15,042 nt of DNA, taken from contig JBDTLH010000317.1 in the NCBI GenBank assembly GCA_039934875.1, positions 1 through 15,042 of the forward strand. Direction: 5' to 3'. The DNA comes from JBDTLH01 sp039934875. GTDB lineage: Bacteria; Acidobacteriota; Terriglobia; Terriglobales; Acidobacteriaceae. This document shows, in pieces, positions 6,623 to 13,471 of this stretch (position 1 is the first letter of the stretch; the number at the start of each line of letters is the position of its first letter). The translations under genes were made by a program, and so were the position numbers. The notes below the pieces were generated by a model. It was given only the letters and a program-made list of their open reading frames with translations. It was not told the DNA's origin and searched no databases.

Positions 6623-7792
6623 ATGCCCAAGAACATCGTGATCTGCTGTGACGGCACCGGAGATGAGTTCGGCGCCACTACCAATTCCAATGTGGTGAAG
6701 CTCTATCAGACGCTGACCATCGATGCGCGGCAGTCGGGCTATTATCATCCCGGCCTGGGCACCATGGGCGCGCCTAATGCCCGCACCTGGATCGAAAAGC
6801 AGTGGACGCGGGTGCTCGGCCTGGGCATGGGCTATGGCTTCTTCGATTATCTGGGCGACGCCTATCACTATCTGATGGATACCTACGAGCCGGGTGATAG
6901 GATCTACCTCTTTGGGTTCAGCCGCGGGGCCTATACGGTACGTGCGCTGGCGACTATTCTGCACCTCTTCGGGCTGTTGCAGCGCGGCAATGAAGGGCAG
7001 TTCCCCTACATTACGCGCATGCTCAGCAAGATAAGCCGCAATGCCGATGGCAAGGCCAACCAGTTCAGCGTCTTTTGGGATTTCAAGCGCACCTTCTCGC
7101 GCAATGTCACGTTGCACTTCGTCGGCGTATGGGACACGGTCAGTTCTGTGGGGTGGGTGTATAACCCGGTGAAGCTGCCTTTTTCGGCGCGCAATCCGAT
7201 TATGGCGATCGGGCGGCAGGCGCTCTCGATTGACGAGCGGCGCTGCTTCTTCCGCCAGAACCTGTGGGGGCCGGCTTACAAGAAAGGCGATCGCGGATAT
7301 TTTCTGGAGCAGGACCAGGACATCAAGCAGGTGTGGTTTGCGGGCGTCCACTCCGATATCGGAGGCGGATATCCCGAGCCGGAGAGCGGGTTATCGAAGC
7401 TGGCGCTGGAGTGGATGCTGCACGAGGCCGACGACGCCGGACTGTTGATCAACATCAAGAAGGCAAATGTGGTTCTGAGCAATGTCCCGCCGGACCGCGA
7501 TCCCGGACACGTGATCGCCAAGCCGGACCCCTGTGCCGCGCTGCATGAATCATTGCACGGGCCGTGGTGGGGGCTCGAAGTGTTGCCGCACAGCTATTGG
7601 AATCCCGATGATAAAGCTAAACACTGGGAGGTCCCGATGGGACGCCATCGCGTGATGCCCGAAGATTCATGTGTCTATCAGAGCGTGGTGGACCGGATCA
7701 GCCATTGCAATTACAAGCCGTCGAATTTGCCGCAGAGCTATACGACGGAGCCCTATCAGCATTATCCCAAGCGGGCGGGGGCGACGGAATAG
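6623..7792 (+). CDS. DUF2235 / Tle1-like alpha/beta hydrolase
   Basis: 389-residue protein of the DUF2235 group, which contains the type VI secretion phospholipase effectors called Tle1 and many uncharacterised hydrolases. It opens with NIVICCDGTG and carries the nucleophile elbow G98-F-S100-R-G102 in LFGFSRGAY. A likely acid is D171 in VWDTV, and a likely base is H243 in VHSDIGGGY. Together these give a plausible Ser-Asp-His triad. It has no signal peptide and no transmembrane helix. Start choice: ATG 6623 has GGAG (6611-6614) 8 nt upstream and gives the family-typical MPKNIVICCDGTG; an in-frame GTG at 6569 lacks an SD. No VgrG, PAAR, Hcp or other secretion gene is nearby, so an effector role is not supported here. 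A cytoplasmic esterase or lipase is the cautious call. Confidence 0.88.
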   Translation: MPKNIVICCDGTGDEFGATTNSNVVKLYQTLTIDARQSGYYHPGLGTMGAPNARTWIEKQWTRVLGLGMGYGFFDYLGDAYHYLMDTYEPGDRIYLFGFSRGAYTVRALATILHLFGLLQRGNEGQFPYITRMLSKISRNADGKANQFSVFWDFKRTFSRNVTLHFVGVWDTVSSVGWVYNPVKLPFSARNPIMAIGRQALSIDERRCFFRQNLWGPAYKKGDRGYFLEQDQDIKQVWFAGVHSDIGGGYPEPESGLSKLALEWMLHEADDAGLLINIKKANVVLSNVPPDRDPGHVIAKPDPCAALHESLHGPWWGLEVLPHSYWNPDDKAKHWEVPMGRHRVMPEDSCVYQSVVDRISHCNYKPSNLPQSYTTEPYQHYPKRAGATE

Positions 7793-7815
7793 TGGGCAGT
7801 GGCGCGAAGGAATTT

Positions 7816-8052
7816 ATGACACTTCCCCGACCTTCGCCTCATGTAGCGACCATGTATGGAGAATCAATATGGATTTTGAAGAGATTGTCGAAACCTGACC
7901 TAGAGGCAGGGAAGTTATACCATAACAGCAACATGCGTTACTTCGACAAACGACAGCATGGCGGAAAAAACCCGATCCACTATGGGATATCTGTCATACC
8001 TAAAAATGTGAACGCTTTGAAAGAATTCCTGCAAGTCTTCGAACGCTTGTGA
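7816..8052 (+). CDS. Small hypothetical protein, doubtful frame and start
   Basis: A 78-residue reading begins at ATG 7816 with AAGGA only 4 nt upstream. I do not recognise the family. The C-terminal 50 residues look protein-like: KLYHNSNMRYFDKR, then HGGKNPIHYGISVIPKN and a closing amphipathic helix ending LQVFERL. The first 25 residues look like noise. A second start, ATG 7869 in another frame, has a good GGAG (7858-7861) at 7 nt spacing and encodes MDFEEIVE, but stops at 7898. Removing one A of 7891-7893 would join that start to the plausible C-terminus as a protein of about 60 residues. The region is more AT-rich than its neighbours, lies 23 bp after the DUF2235 stop, and may be a decayed or shifted small gene. 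If it is not coding, 7793-8255 holds no gene. Confidence 0.33.
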   Translation: MTLPRPSPHVATMYGESIWILKRLSKPDLEAGKLYHNSNMRYFDKRQHGGKNPIHYGISVIPKNVNALKEFLQVFERL

Positions 8053-8255
8053 CAATGCTGGGTGCTTGTTCTTGGCGCATTCATTGCGTCCAGGGTGACG
8101 AGAGTACTACCGATAACTCCGCTCTTTTTTTCGTGCAGCGAAAGCATTTGCGCCTACGGAATCGGCGGCGGGTAGCTTACCGGCAAGAGCTTGCGCGTGG
8201 AGTGACACTCGTACCTTTAAGTGCTAAGCTGCGAGACTACCGGGAGAAAAATAAA

Positions 8256-8711
8256 ATGAGATTCCCTTCAGCCGCTCTGATCCTCGTGATTTTCCTTGCC
8301 GCAACGATTGCATCCGCCTCCGATACCAGCAGAAAGCATATCGTTCTCGAGCGCGCCGTCGCCCGCAATGCTCCGTTCAGCGAAGCCGTACTGGTGGGAG
8401 ACACGCTCTACGTGAGCGGCCATGTCGGAATTGATCCCAAGACCGGCAAGCCGGGGGCAAGCGTCGAGGATGAAACCCGGCTGGCAATGAACTCAATGAA
8501 GCGGACAGTGGAAGCGGCAGGTATGAACATGGATGACCTGGTCTCGGTCCAGGTCTTCTGCTCCGATGTGAGCGTCTATGACGCCTTCAACTCCGTGTAC
8601 CGCACATACTTTCACGGTAAATATCCGGCGCGCGCATTTGTCGGCTCCGGCAAACTGCTCTTCGGAGCGCGCTTCGAAATCATGGGGACGGCGGTGAAGA
8701 GCAAGAAGTGA
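8256..8711 (+). CDS. Exported RidA (YjgF/YER057c/UK114) family protein
   Basis: 151 residues. A signal peptide precedes the RidA domain: MRF, a hydrophobic stretch of about 15 residues and an AxA-type site at ASA-S near residue 22, giving a mature protein of about 129 residues, the usual RidA size. Family marks are the VGDTLYVSGHVGIDP stretch, the helix around LAMNSMKRTVEAAG, the LVSVQVFCSD strand, and YPAR with R126 at the position of the Arg that binds the carboxylate of imine intermediates in active RidA. Classical RidA hydrolyses reactive enamines and imines from PLP enzymes in the cytosol, so export is unusual and a different substrate is likely. The start is fixed by GGGAG (8242-8246), 9 nt before ATG. 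The 203 bp before it (8053-8255) show no gene and probably carry its promoter. It converges with the amidohydrolase gene 81 bp away. Confidence 0.9.
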   Translation: MRFPSAALILVIFLAATIASASDTSRKHIVLERAVARNAPFSEAVLVGDTLYVSGHVGIDPKTGKPGASVEDETRLAMNSMKRTVEAAGMNMDDLVSVQVFCSDVSVYDAFNSVYRTYFHGKYPARAFVGSGKLLFGARFEIMGTAVKSKK

Positions 8712-8735
8712 TTTTGTAATACGCAAACTGCCATT

Positions 8736-8753
8736 GCCCGGGAATTCCGGGGT
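8736..8753. terminator. Palindrome between convergent RidA and amidohydrolase genes
   Basis: CCCGGGAATTCCGGGG (8737-8752) forms arms of eight with one G/G mismatch around the EcoRI-type core GAATTC. It lies 25 bp after the RidA stop and 40 bp before the amidohydrolase stop. A second perfect inverted repeat, TAGAAC-CA-GTTCTA (8782-8795), overlaps the amidohydrolase stop codon. Neither has a T-run, so a bidirectional terminator role is only suggested by position. Confidence 0.3.
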
Positions 8754-8792
8754 CATGCTCTTTCGCCTCAAAACTTGAGACTAGAACCAGTT

Positions 8793-10133
8793 CTACTTGG
8801 CGGTGCTGGTCACGACCAGCTCTTTACCATCCTGCTTATAGATCGTTCCGCCTTTCATGACGAAGTTTACTTTGCTCATGAGGTTGATGTCGTTGAGCGG
8901 ATTGCCGGGAACGGCGACTACGTCGGCATATTTACCGGGAGCTATACTGCCCAGATCATTGGTTCGCTTGAGCAGTTGCGCGGCATTCACGGTTGCCATC
9001 TGGATGGCGTAGATCGGCGGCACTCCCGCTTGAATCAGCAGGGGGAAGTCGCGCCAGTTCTGTCCGTGAGGATAGACGCCCTCGTCGGTGCCGTAGGCGA
9101 GTTTAACTCCGGCTTTGTAGGCGTTGCCGACGGTCTTGATGAGTTGGGGACCGACCATCAGCGCCTTGGCGGCGACCTGCGGAGCATACGCGCCCGGTAT
9201 CCTGGCCCGCTCCGCAACGTATTGTCCGGTATAGAGCGTGGGCACCAGGAAGGTGCCATGCTCTTTCATGAGTTGCATGTCTTGGTCGTCCATGAAGGTG
9301 CCGTGTTCGATGGAATCGACGCCGCCAATGACCGCGCGGCGGATGCCCTCGGCGCCGTGGGCGTGGACGGCGACGGTGAATCCGTAGTCTTTCGCGGCGG
9401 CAACGATGGCGTTGATCTCCTCCTGTGTCATCTGCGAGTTGTCGGCGCTGGCACCGAGATCGAGCACGCCGCCCGAGGTCATGATTTTGATGACATCCGC
9501 ACCTTCTTTGTAGTGCTGGCGGACCGCCTTCCATGCGTCGTCGGAGCCATTAATGATGGATTGTGCGGGGCCGCGATCGCCCATCAGATCGTGGCGGAGT
9601 CCGTTGGTGGGATCGGCATGGCCGCCGGTCGTGCCAATCATCTGTCCGGCGGTGAAGATGCGTGGGCCTTCAACGTATCCGCTGTTGATCTGGTTGCGCA
9701 AGGCGACGCTCTCATAGTTCCAGTCGCCCAGGTTGCGGATGGTGGTGAAGCCGGCCAGCAGGGTGCGCTTGGCATAGACGGTGCTGCGGATGGCGACGTC
9801 GCTCGGATTCAGCGTGAACTCATCCATGAAGAAAGTGGGAGTGTATTCAAGGGTGATGTGTACGTGCATGTCGATCAGGCCGGGCATGCAGGTCTCACCC
9901 GGCAGCTCAATGACAGTCGCGCCGGGGCGGGATGCGGAGCCGGGAACGACTTCCTTGATGCGATCGCCTTCGATGACGACTGTGGTGGCGCCGAGCAGCT
10001 TGCCATTTGCGGCGTCGATGAGGTTGGGGCAATGCAGGACGGTCGAGGGGACGGACTGGGCATGCGCCGCCGTCAGTAATGCAAGGCCGAGCAGTAGTGT
10101 CCCGCAATTTCGTAGGTGATGTGTGGTGGGCAA
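8793..10133 (-). CDS. Secreted metal-dependent amidohydrolase (imidazolonepropionase-like)
   Basis: 446 residues from the TTG at 10133 (454 if the upstream ATG at 10157 is used). A signal peptide with the core TLLLGLALLTAAHAQS leads to a TIM-barrel amidohydrolase flanked by beta-sandwich segments. The binuclear metal set is complete: H90-V-H92 in GLIDMHVH, K216 in VIKIMTSGG (normally carboxylated), H257 in VAVHAHG, H277 in SIEHGTF and D350 in YGTDEG. The end, APGKYADVVAVPGNPL, is typical of the family. It hydrolyses amide or related bonds; relatives include imidazolonepropionases and prolidases of the Xaa-Pro and Xaa-Arg type, so a dipeptide or cyclic amide is plausible. The start was chosen because AAGGAG lies 6 nt before the TTG, while the ATG has no SD. 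It lies 43 bp downstream of the M14 gene on the same strand, almost certainly an operon for outside-the-cytoplasm peptide use. Confidence 0.9.
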   Translation of the reverse strand: MPTTHHLRNCGTLLLGLALLTAAHAQSVPSTVLHCPNLIDAANGKLLGATTVVIEGDRIKEVVPGSASRPGATVIELPGETCMPGLIDMHVHITLEYTPTFFMDEFTLNPSDVAIRSTVYAKRTLLAGFTTIRNLGDWNYESVALRNQINSGYVEGPRIFTAGQMIGTTGGHADPTNGLRHDLMGDRGPAQSIINGSDDAWKAVRQHYKEGADVIKIMTSGGVLDLGASADNSQMTQEEINAIVAAAKDYGFTVAVHAHGAEGIRRAVIGGVDSIEHGTFMDDQDMQLMKEHGTFLVPTLYTGQYVAERARIPGAYAPQVAAKALMVGPQLIKTVGNAYKAGVKLAYGTDEGVYPHGQNWRDFPLLIQAGVPPIYAIQMATVNAAQLLKRTNDLGSIAPGKYADVVAVPGNPLNDINLMSKVNFVMKGGTIYKQDGKELVVTSTAK

Positions 10134-10139
10134 AGCTTT

Positions 10140-10145
10140 CTCCTT
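10140..10145 (-). promoter_or_regulatory. Shine-Dalgarno AAGGAG supporting a TTG start of the amidohydrolase
   Basis: The minus strand reads AAGGAG here, inside what would be codons 5-6 if translation began at ATG 10157, and 6 nt before the TTG at 10133-10131. This makes TTG the better start. Confidence 0.5.
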
Positions 10146-10176
10146 GGCTGAAAACATGATGGCGCGGTCGTTTGTA

Positions 10177-13100
10177 TCAGTTGCCGCCCGCGGGTTTCGC
10201 AGGGGCAGCAGGCGTGTTGGGTAGTTGATGTCCGACGCTCAAGTGGTCGTAGTTGAGGACGGCGTTGAAGAGCAGGAAGAAGCTGCCCCCGGTCTCATTG
10301 CGCCACATGGGATTGTTGGCGAAGAGGACGACGTGTCCTTTGCCGTGTTGCTGGTCGATGACGGCGGGAGATTCGGCGACTTCGTTTGCGTTCACCATCA
10401 TGCCGCTCAAGAGCAGCTCTTTTTCCGGGGCGAAGCGCAGGACCACGCGGGGGAACTCTTCGGCGGGAGGCAGACGCCAGCGCTCATACTGCATGATTTC
10501 ATCAGGAATGTAGAGCTCCTGCTCCGCCTTGGAGCGCTTGGGCGGCTTCTCCGGGGCGACGTATTGGCGGGCCTGTATGACGTCCGGATCGGTGAGGGAG
10601 CCGCGTCCGCTGGCGCGCGCGCCCGGGCCTTCGCCGAGGGCGGCTGCGCCCGGCTGCTGAAAGCTGGTGCCGACGTGGAAGACGGGCCCATCGTGGAAGT
10701 AAACGTAGAGCTTATCTCCATAGCCATAAGTTATAGGGCTCTTCTTGTCCTCGATGTCAGCCAGGACCACGCTGCCGGGAGCTTCCAGACCGCGCATCTC
10801 CGGCATGGAGACCATCTCGGTCATGCCGCCGTTGATAGGCAGCGAGGCGCTCGATTGCACCGCGACCAGCAGTCCGCCGTCGCTGACGAACTTCTCCAGG
10901 TTAGTAAGGCCGGAGAAGCCGAGGCCGCCGCGGATGTCGTCGGAGGTGTCGAGTCCGGGGGCGACCAGGTTGGGCATCTCGGCGGTGTTCTTCCACGGCA
11001 TGGGAGCGCCGCGCATGGGCAGCCCGCGAATGATAGAGTTGAACGCGTTTCCCCCGAAGCCGCCCATCGGAGGCAGCACGATCACATCGAACTGGCTGCG
11101 CAAATCATTGCCTTGAGCGGGCGTCTCGCGCAGTTTGGTATCGGCGATGTAGGTGTAGGGCACGCCGGTCTGGTCGAAGGCGATGCGGAACCAGCCGTCG
11201 TTCTGCGTAGATTGCCATCCGTGGACGATGGCGATGCGTGGGGCCGCGAGCGCATGAGTTGGCACCTTCAAGTCCGCATTGGTGGCGTGAACGGTGATGC
11301 CGAGTTCTTTGGCGGCGGCTTCCAGTTGTCCTTCATCGCCGTTGCGGGTTCTGATAATGAACGAGCCGGCGTTATATCTCTGTCCATCCGCCTCGAAGGG
11401 CTGTTCGGCGGCTTCCATGGGCATTTTGGCGAGCCTGAAGCGCAGCGTCGCGAGCGTGTTTTCGGTGGTGTGATTGATGAGCAAGGTCCTGCCCGTGCCG
11501 GATGTCTTGGCGGCGACGGTCACATCGCCTTCCACCTTGTGCATGGGTGCGCTGAGGATGCTGGTGTCGAGGACGCGCGTGGTCTTGACGTTATAGAGTG
11601 CGCCCATGGTCCATCCGGTGTCATCGTAGGAGCGCGGGTCTTTGGGATTGTAATACTGGGTATCGAGCATCATGTCGGCCAGGCGGCTGTAGGGCTGGTC
11701 CATGCGCACAATGTAGCTGCCCGCCGCGACCGTCAGTTCGGTAGTTGGCTTGGCTGATGCCGCATTGGGGAATTGCCGCTCGGGGAGGACATGCGTGTCT
11801 TTATCGAGCCGGCTGACCTCGATCCCCTGGATTTTGAGCAGGTTCAAAAGGCGCGCCTGTTCAGCGGGACGGGTATCATCGGCGGGGAAGACCCAGGCGG
11901 CGGGACCTTCGCGGCGTCCCTTCTCGACCGAGCGTTTGCTTTTGAGATAAAAATTGCGCAGGAATTCGGGGCCGTTGGAGGCGACGTTATACATGCCAAA
12001 GAGCAACGCGCTCTGCTGCATGTTGATGTTGTTGCGCGCCGACCACTTCACCTTGGTCAGCGGAGGATTGGGGCGATACCACTCGCGGCTGGTGGCGGAG
12101 GGCGGGAGGGTGCGCTCACGGGTGTCCGCGCCATCGTTGCTGAAGGTCTCATAAAAGCGCCCGATGGCGTTGTGGCCGGAGGCGACGTAGAGCATGTAGT
12201 TGGGCGCCCATCCGTCGTAGAAGCCGTGGGTCCACACGCCGATGACGCCGCGCTTGGTCAGTTGCTCGATCTCGTAGTACGCCATAGATTGGAATTCGCT
12301 GATGGAGATAGGGTCCTGCCACGCGTTGTAGGGGCCGGTGCCGGTCATGATGTAGAGATAGGGCACGGACTCGTGCAAATCATGGAGGACGGTCGCGTGC
12401 CATCCGAGGAAGGTCTTCATCATGTTGCGCGAGAGGGCAAGCGTCATGGTCATGCCGTCACGATTGTTGTCATGGGAGACGTAGTGCCCCCACCAGGTGA
12501 GCGGATACTGCGCGGCGCCGGGATTATCCACGTGATGCTTGTAAATATCAACGAAACGGTCATGGCCGTCGGTCTCCACAATGGGAGTGATGAGGACGAT
12601 GGAATCTTTGCGTATCTTCTGGATGAAGGGGCTCTCTTCCGTGGCGAGACGATAGGCAAGCTCCATCAACATCTCGGGCGATCCGGTCTCGGGCGAGTGG
12701 ATACTGCCGTCCGCCCAGTAGATCGGCTTGCCTTCGGCGATGAGCGCCGCGGCATCCTTTTCCGTGAGCTGGCGCGGATCGGCGAGTTTGGCGGTGATCT
12801 CGCGATAACGATCAAGCTTCGCCGGGACCATGTTGGCTTCGTCGCTGACCGCGACCAGAATCATCTCCCGGCCCTCTTCGCTCTTGCCCATGGAGAAGAC
12901 CTTGACGCGCGGGCTCTTGCCGGCGAGCAGGCGCATGTAGGCGTTGATGTCTTTGGTGTAGTCGAGAACGTTGGGCGCGCCGACGATGTGATGCAGGAAC
13001 GCATCGGGCGCGGGCACGCAGGAGCTCAGAGGCAAATGGTCGGTGAGCTCGGTCTGGAATGATTTATCGGTGGTGTTCTCGCTGATCTGCCGGTCGTAAT

Positions 13101-13203
13101 CAGGATTGGCGCTGACGGTACAGTTGCTTTGTGCGGGAGCTTGCGCGAGCGCGGGCAGCGAGAGCAGCGCCGCCGCCAAAATAATTAGGGGCCTGGTTAG
13201 CAT
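10177..13203 (-). CDS. Secreted M14-family zinc carboxypeptidase with large C-terminal region
   Basis: 1008 residues. The start at 13203 has GAGGA 5 nt upstream and begins a clear signal peptide (MLTRPLIILAAALLSLPALA, cleavage near ALAQA); the frame stays open upstream to 13350 but that part looks untranslated. The M14 domain covers about residues 60-380: zinc ligands H169 and E172 in SIHSPETGSPEM, third ligand H277 in LHDLHES, the substrate-pocket HDNNRDGM segment between them, and E352 in GRFYETFSN as the probable catalytic Glu. The rest, about 600 residues, is not peptidase. It includes a segment beginning PRIAIVHGWQST that resembles the flavodoxin-like start of class I glutamine amidotransferase/ThuA-type folds, then a beta-rich tail ending in a Pro/Ala-rich stretch. 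It trims C-terminal residues from peptides, probably in the periplasm. It is the first gene of the M14-amidohydrolase pair. Confidence 0.92.
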   Translation of the reverse strand: MLTRPLIILAAALLSLPALAQAPAQSNCTVSANPDYDRQISENTTDKSFQTELTDHLPLSSCVPAPDAFLHHIVGAPNVLDYTKDINAYMRLLAGKSPRVKVFSMGKSEEGREMILVAVSDEANMVPAKLDRYREITAKLADPRQLTEKDAAALIAEGKPIYWADGSIHSPETGSPEMLMELAYRLATEESPFIQKIRKDSIVLITPIVETDGHDRFVDIYKHHVDNPGAAQYPLTWWGHYVSHDNNRDGMTMTLALSRNMMKTFLGWHATVLHDLHESVPYLYIMTGTGPYNAWQDPISISEFQSMAYYEIEQLTKRGVIGVWTHGFYDGWAPNYMLYVASGHNAIGRFYETFSNDGADTRERTLPPSATSREWYRPNPPLTKVKWSARNNINMQQSALLFGMYNVASNGPEFLRNFYLKSKRSVEKGRREGPAAWVFPADDTRPAEQARLLNLLKIQGIEVSRLDKDTHVLPERQFPNAASAKPTTELTVAAGSYIVRMDQPYSRLADMMLDTQYYNPKDPRSYDDTGWTMGALYNVKTTRVLDTSILSAPMHKVEGDVTVAAKTSGTGRTLLINHTTENTLATLRFRLAKMPMEAAEQPFEADGQRYNAGSFIIRTRNGDEGQLEAAAKELGITVHATNADLKVPTHALAAPRIAIVHGWQSTQNDGWFRIAFDQTGVPYTYIADTKLRETPAQGNDLRSQFDVIVLPPMGGFGGNAFNSIIRGLPMRGAPMPWKNTAEMPNLVAPGLDTSDDIRGGLGFSGLTNLEKFVSDGGLLVAVQSSASLPINGGMTEMVSMPEMRGLEAPGSVVLADIEDKKSPITYGYGDKLYVYFHDGPVFHVGTSFQQPGAAALGEGPGARASGRGSLTDPDVIQARQYVAPEKPPKRSKAEQELYIPDEIMQYERWRLPPAEEFPRVVLRFAPEKELLLSGMMVNANEVAESPAVIDQQHGKGHVVLFANNPMWRNETGGSFFLLFNAVLNYDHLSVGHQLPNTPAAPAKPAGGN

Positions 13204-13372
13204 CGATTTCCTCGTAGGCAGAGAATGATTCAACAAGTCTGGATAAAGGTCAAGCGTTGGAGGCGAGCGGCCCTGGAGATTATGCTCATCTGATACTGGA
13301 AGGACCAAGAATTGCGCTGTCCGCACCGGTCTGCTACTTTTATTCGGCAATAGGGGGAGTTGTCTGCAGATG

Positions 13373-13383
13373 GGGTAATACCC
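13373..13383. promoter_or_regulatory. Inverted repeat GGGTA-A-TACCC in the divergent M14/phosphoesterase gap
   Basis: A perfect 5-bp inverted repeat with one central base, in the 268-bp gap 13204-13471 between two divergent genes. It could be a regulator half-site pair. A weak promoter for the plus strand, TTGCGC (13312-13317) with a 17-bp spacer to TACTTT (13335-13340), lies upstream; each box matches consensus at only three of six positions. Confidence 0.25.
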
Positions 13384-13430
13384 GGATCAAGACGACACAA
13401 AGCGGCGCACCTGCATTTCTGCGACAAGTG

Positions 13431-13456
13431 CCCGGACCTTCTACCCGAACCTTCTA
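13431..13456 (+). repeat. 13-bp tandem direct repeat next to the phosphoesterase ribosome binding site
   Basis: Two abutting 13-mers, CCCGGACCTTCTA and CCCGAACCTTCTA, differ at one base. The second ends 5 bp before GGAG (13462-13465), the SD for ATG 13472. The position fits an operator or a translational control site. Confidence 0.5.
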
Positions 13457-13471
13457 ATAGTGGAGATCTGA

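Noticed and set aside
5812..6690. 292-codon minus-strand ORF
   Set aside because: Antisense to the NmrA-like gene and crosses into the DUF2235 gene; no recognisable motif.
6623..7792. Type VI secretion effector-immunity module
   Set aside because: The DUF2235 fold alone is not enough; no VgrG, PAAR, Hcp or adaptor gene, and no convincing exported immunity protein next to it.
8124..8131. T-run as an intrinsic terminator for the small ORF
   Set aside because: No stable stem precedes the run of T.
5647..8711. Defence or signalling island from NmrA-like to RidA
   Set aside because: Genes have separate SDs, wide gaps and unrelated functions, and no nuclease, cyclase, toxin or mobile-element marks.
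8775..10079. 434-codon plus-strand ORF
   Set aside because: Mirror of the amidohydrolase gene, which has every metal ligand and a signal peptide on the minus strand.
10134..10157. ATG 10157 as the amidohydrolase start
   Set aside because: No SD; the TTG eight codons later has AAGGAG at good spacing. Kept only as an alternative.
10225..11757. 510-codon plus-strand ORF, and the 429-codon one at 11773-13062
   Set aside because: Both are long antisense frames of the M14 gene, produced by GC-rich codon bias; compositions are Gly/Val/His/Asp-rich without motifs.
13204..13350. 49-residue N-terminal extension of the M14 peptidase
   Set aside because: The signal peptide and GAGGA site both point to ATG 13203; the upstream residues are not signal-like.
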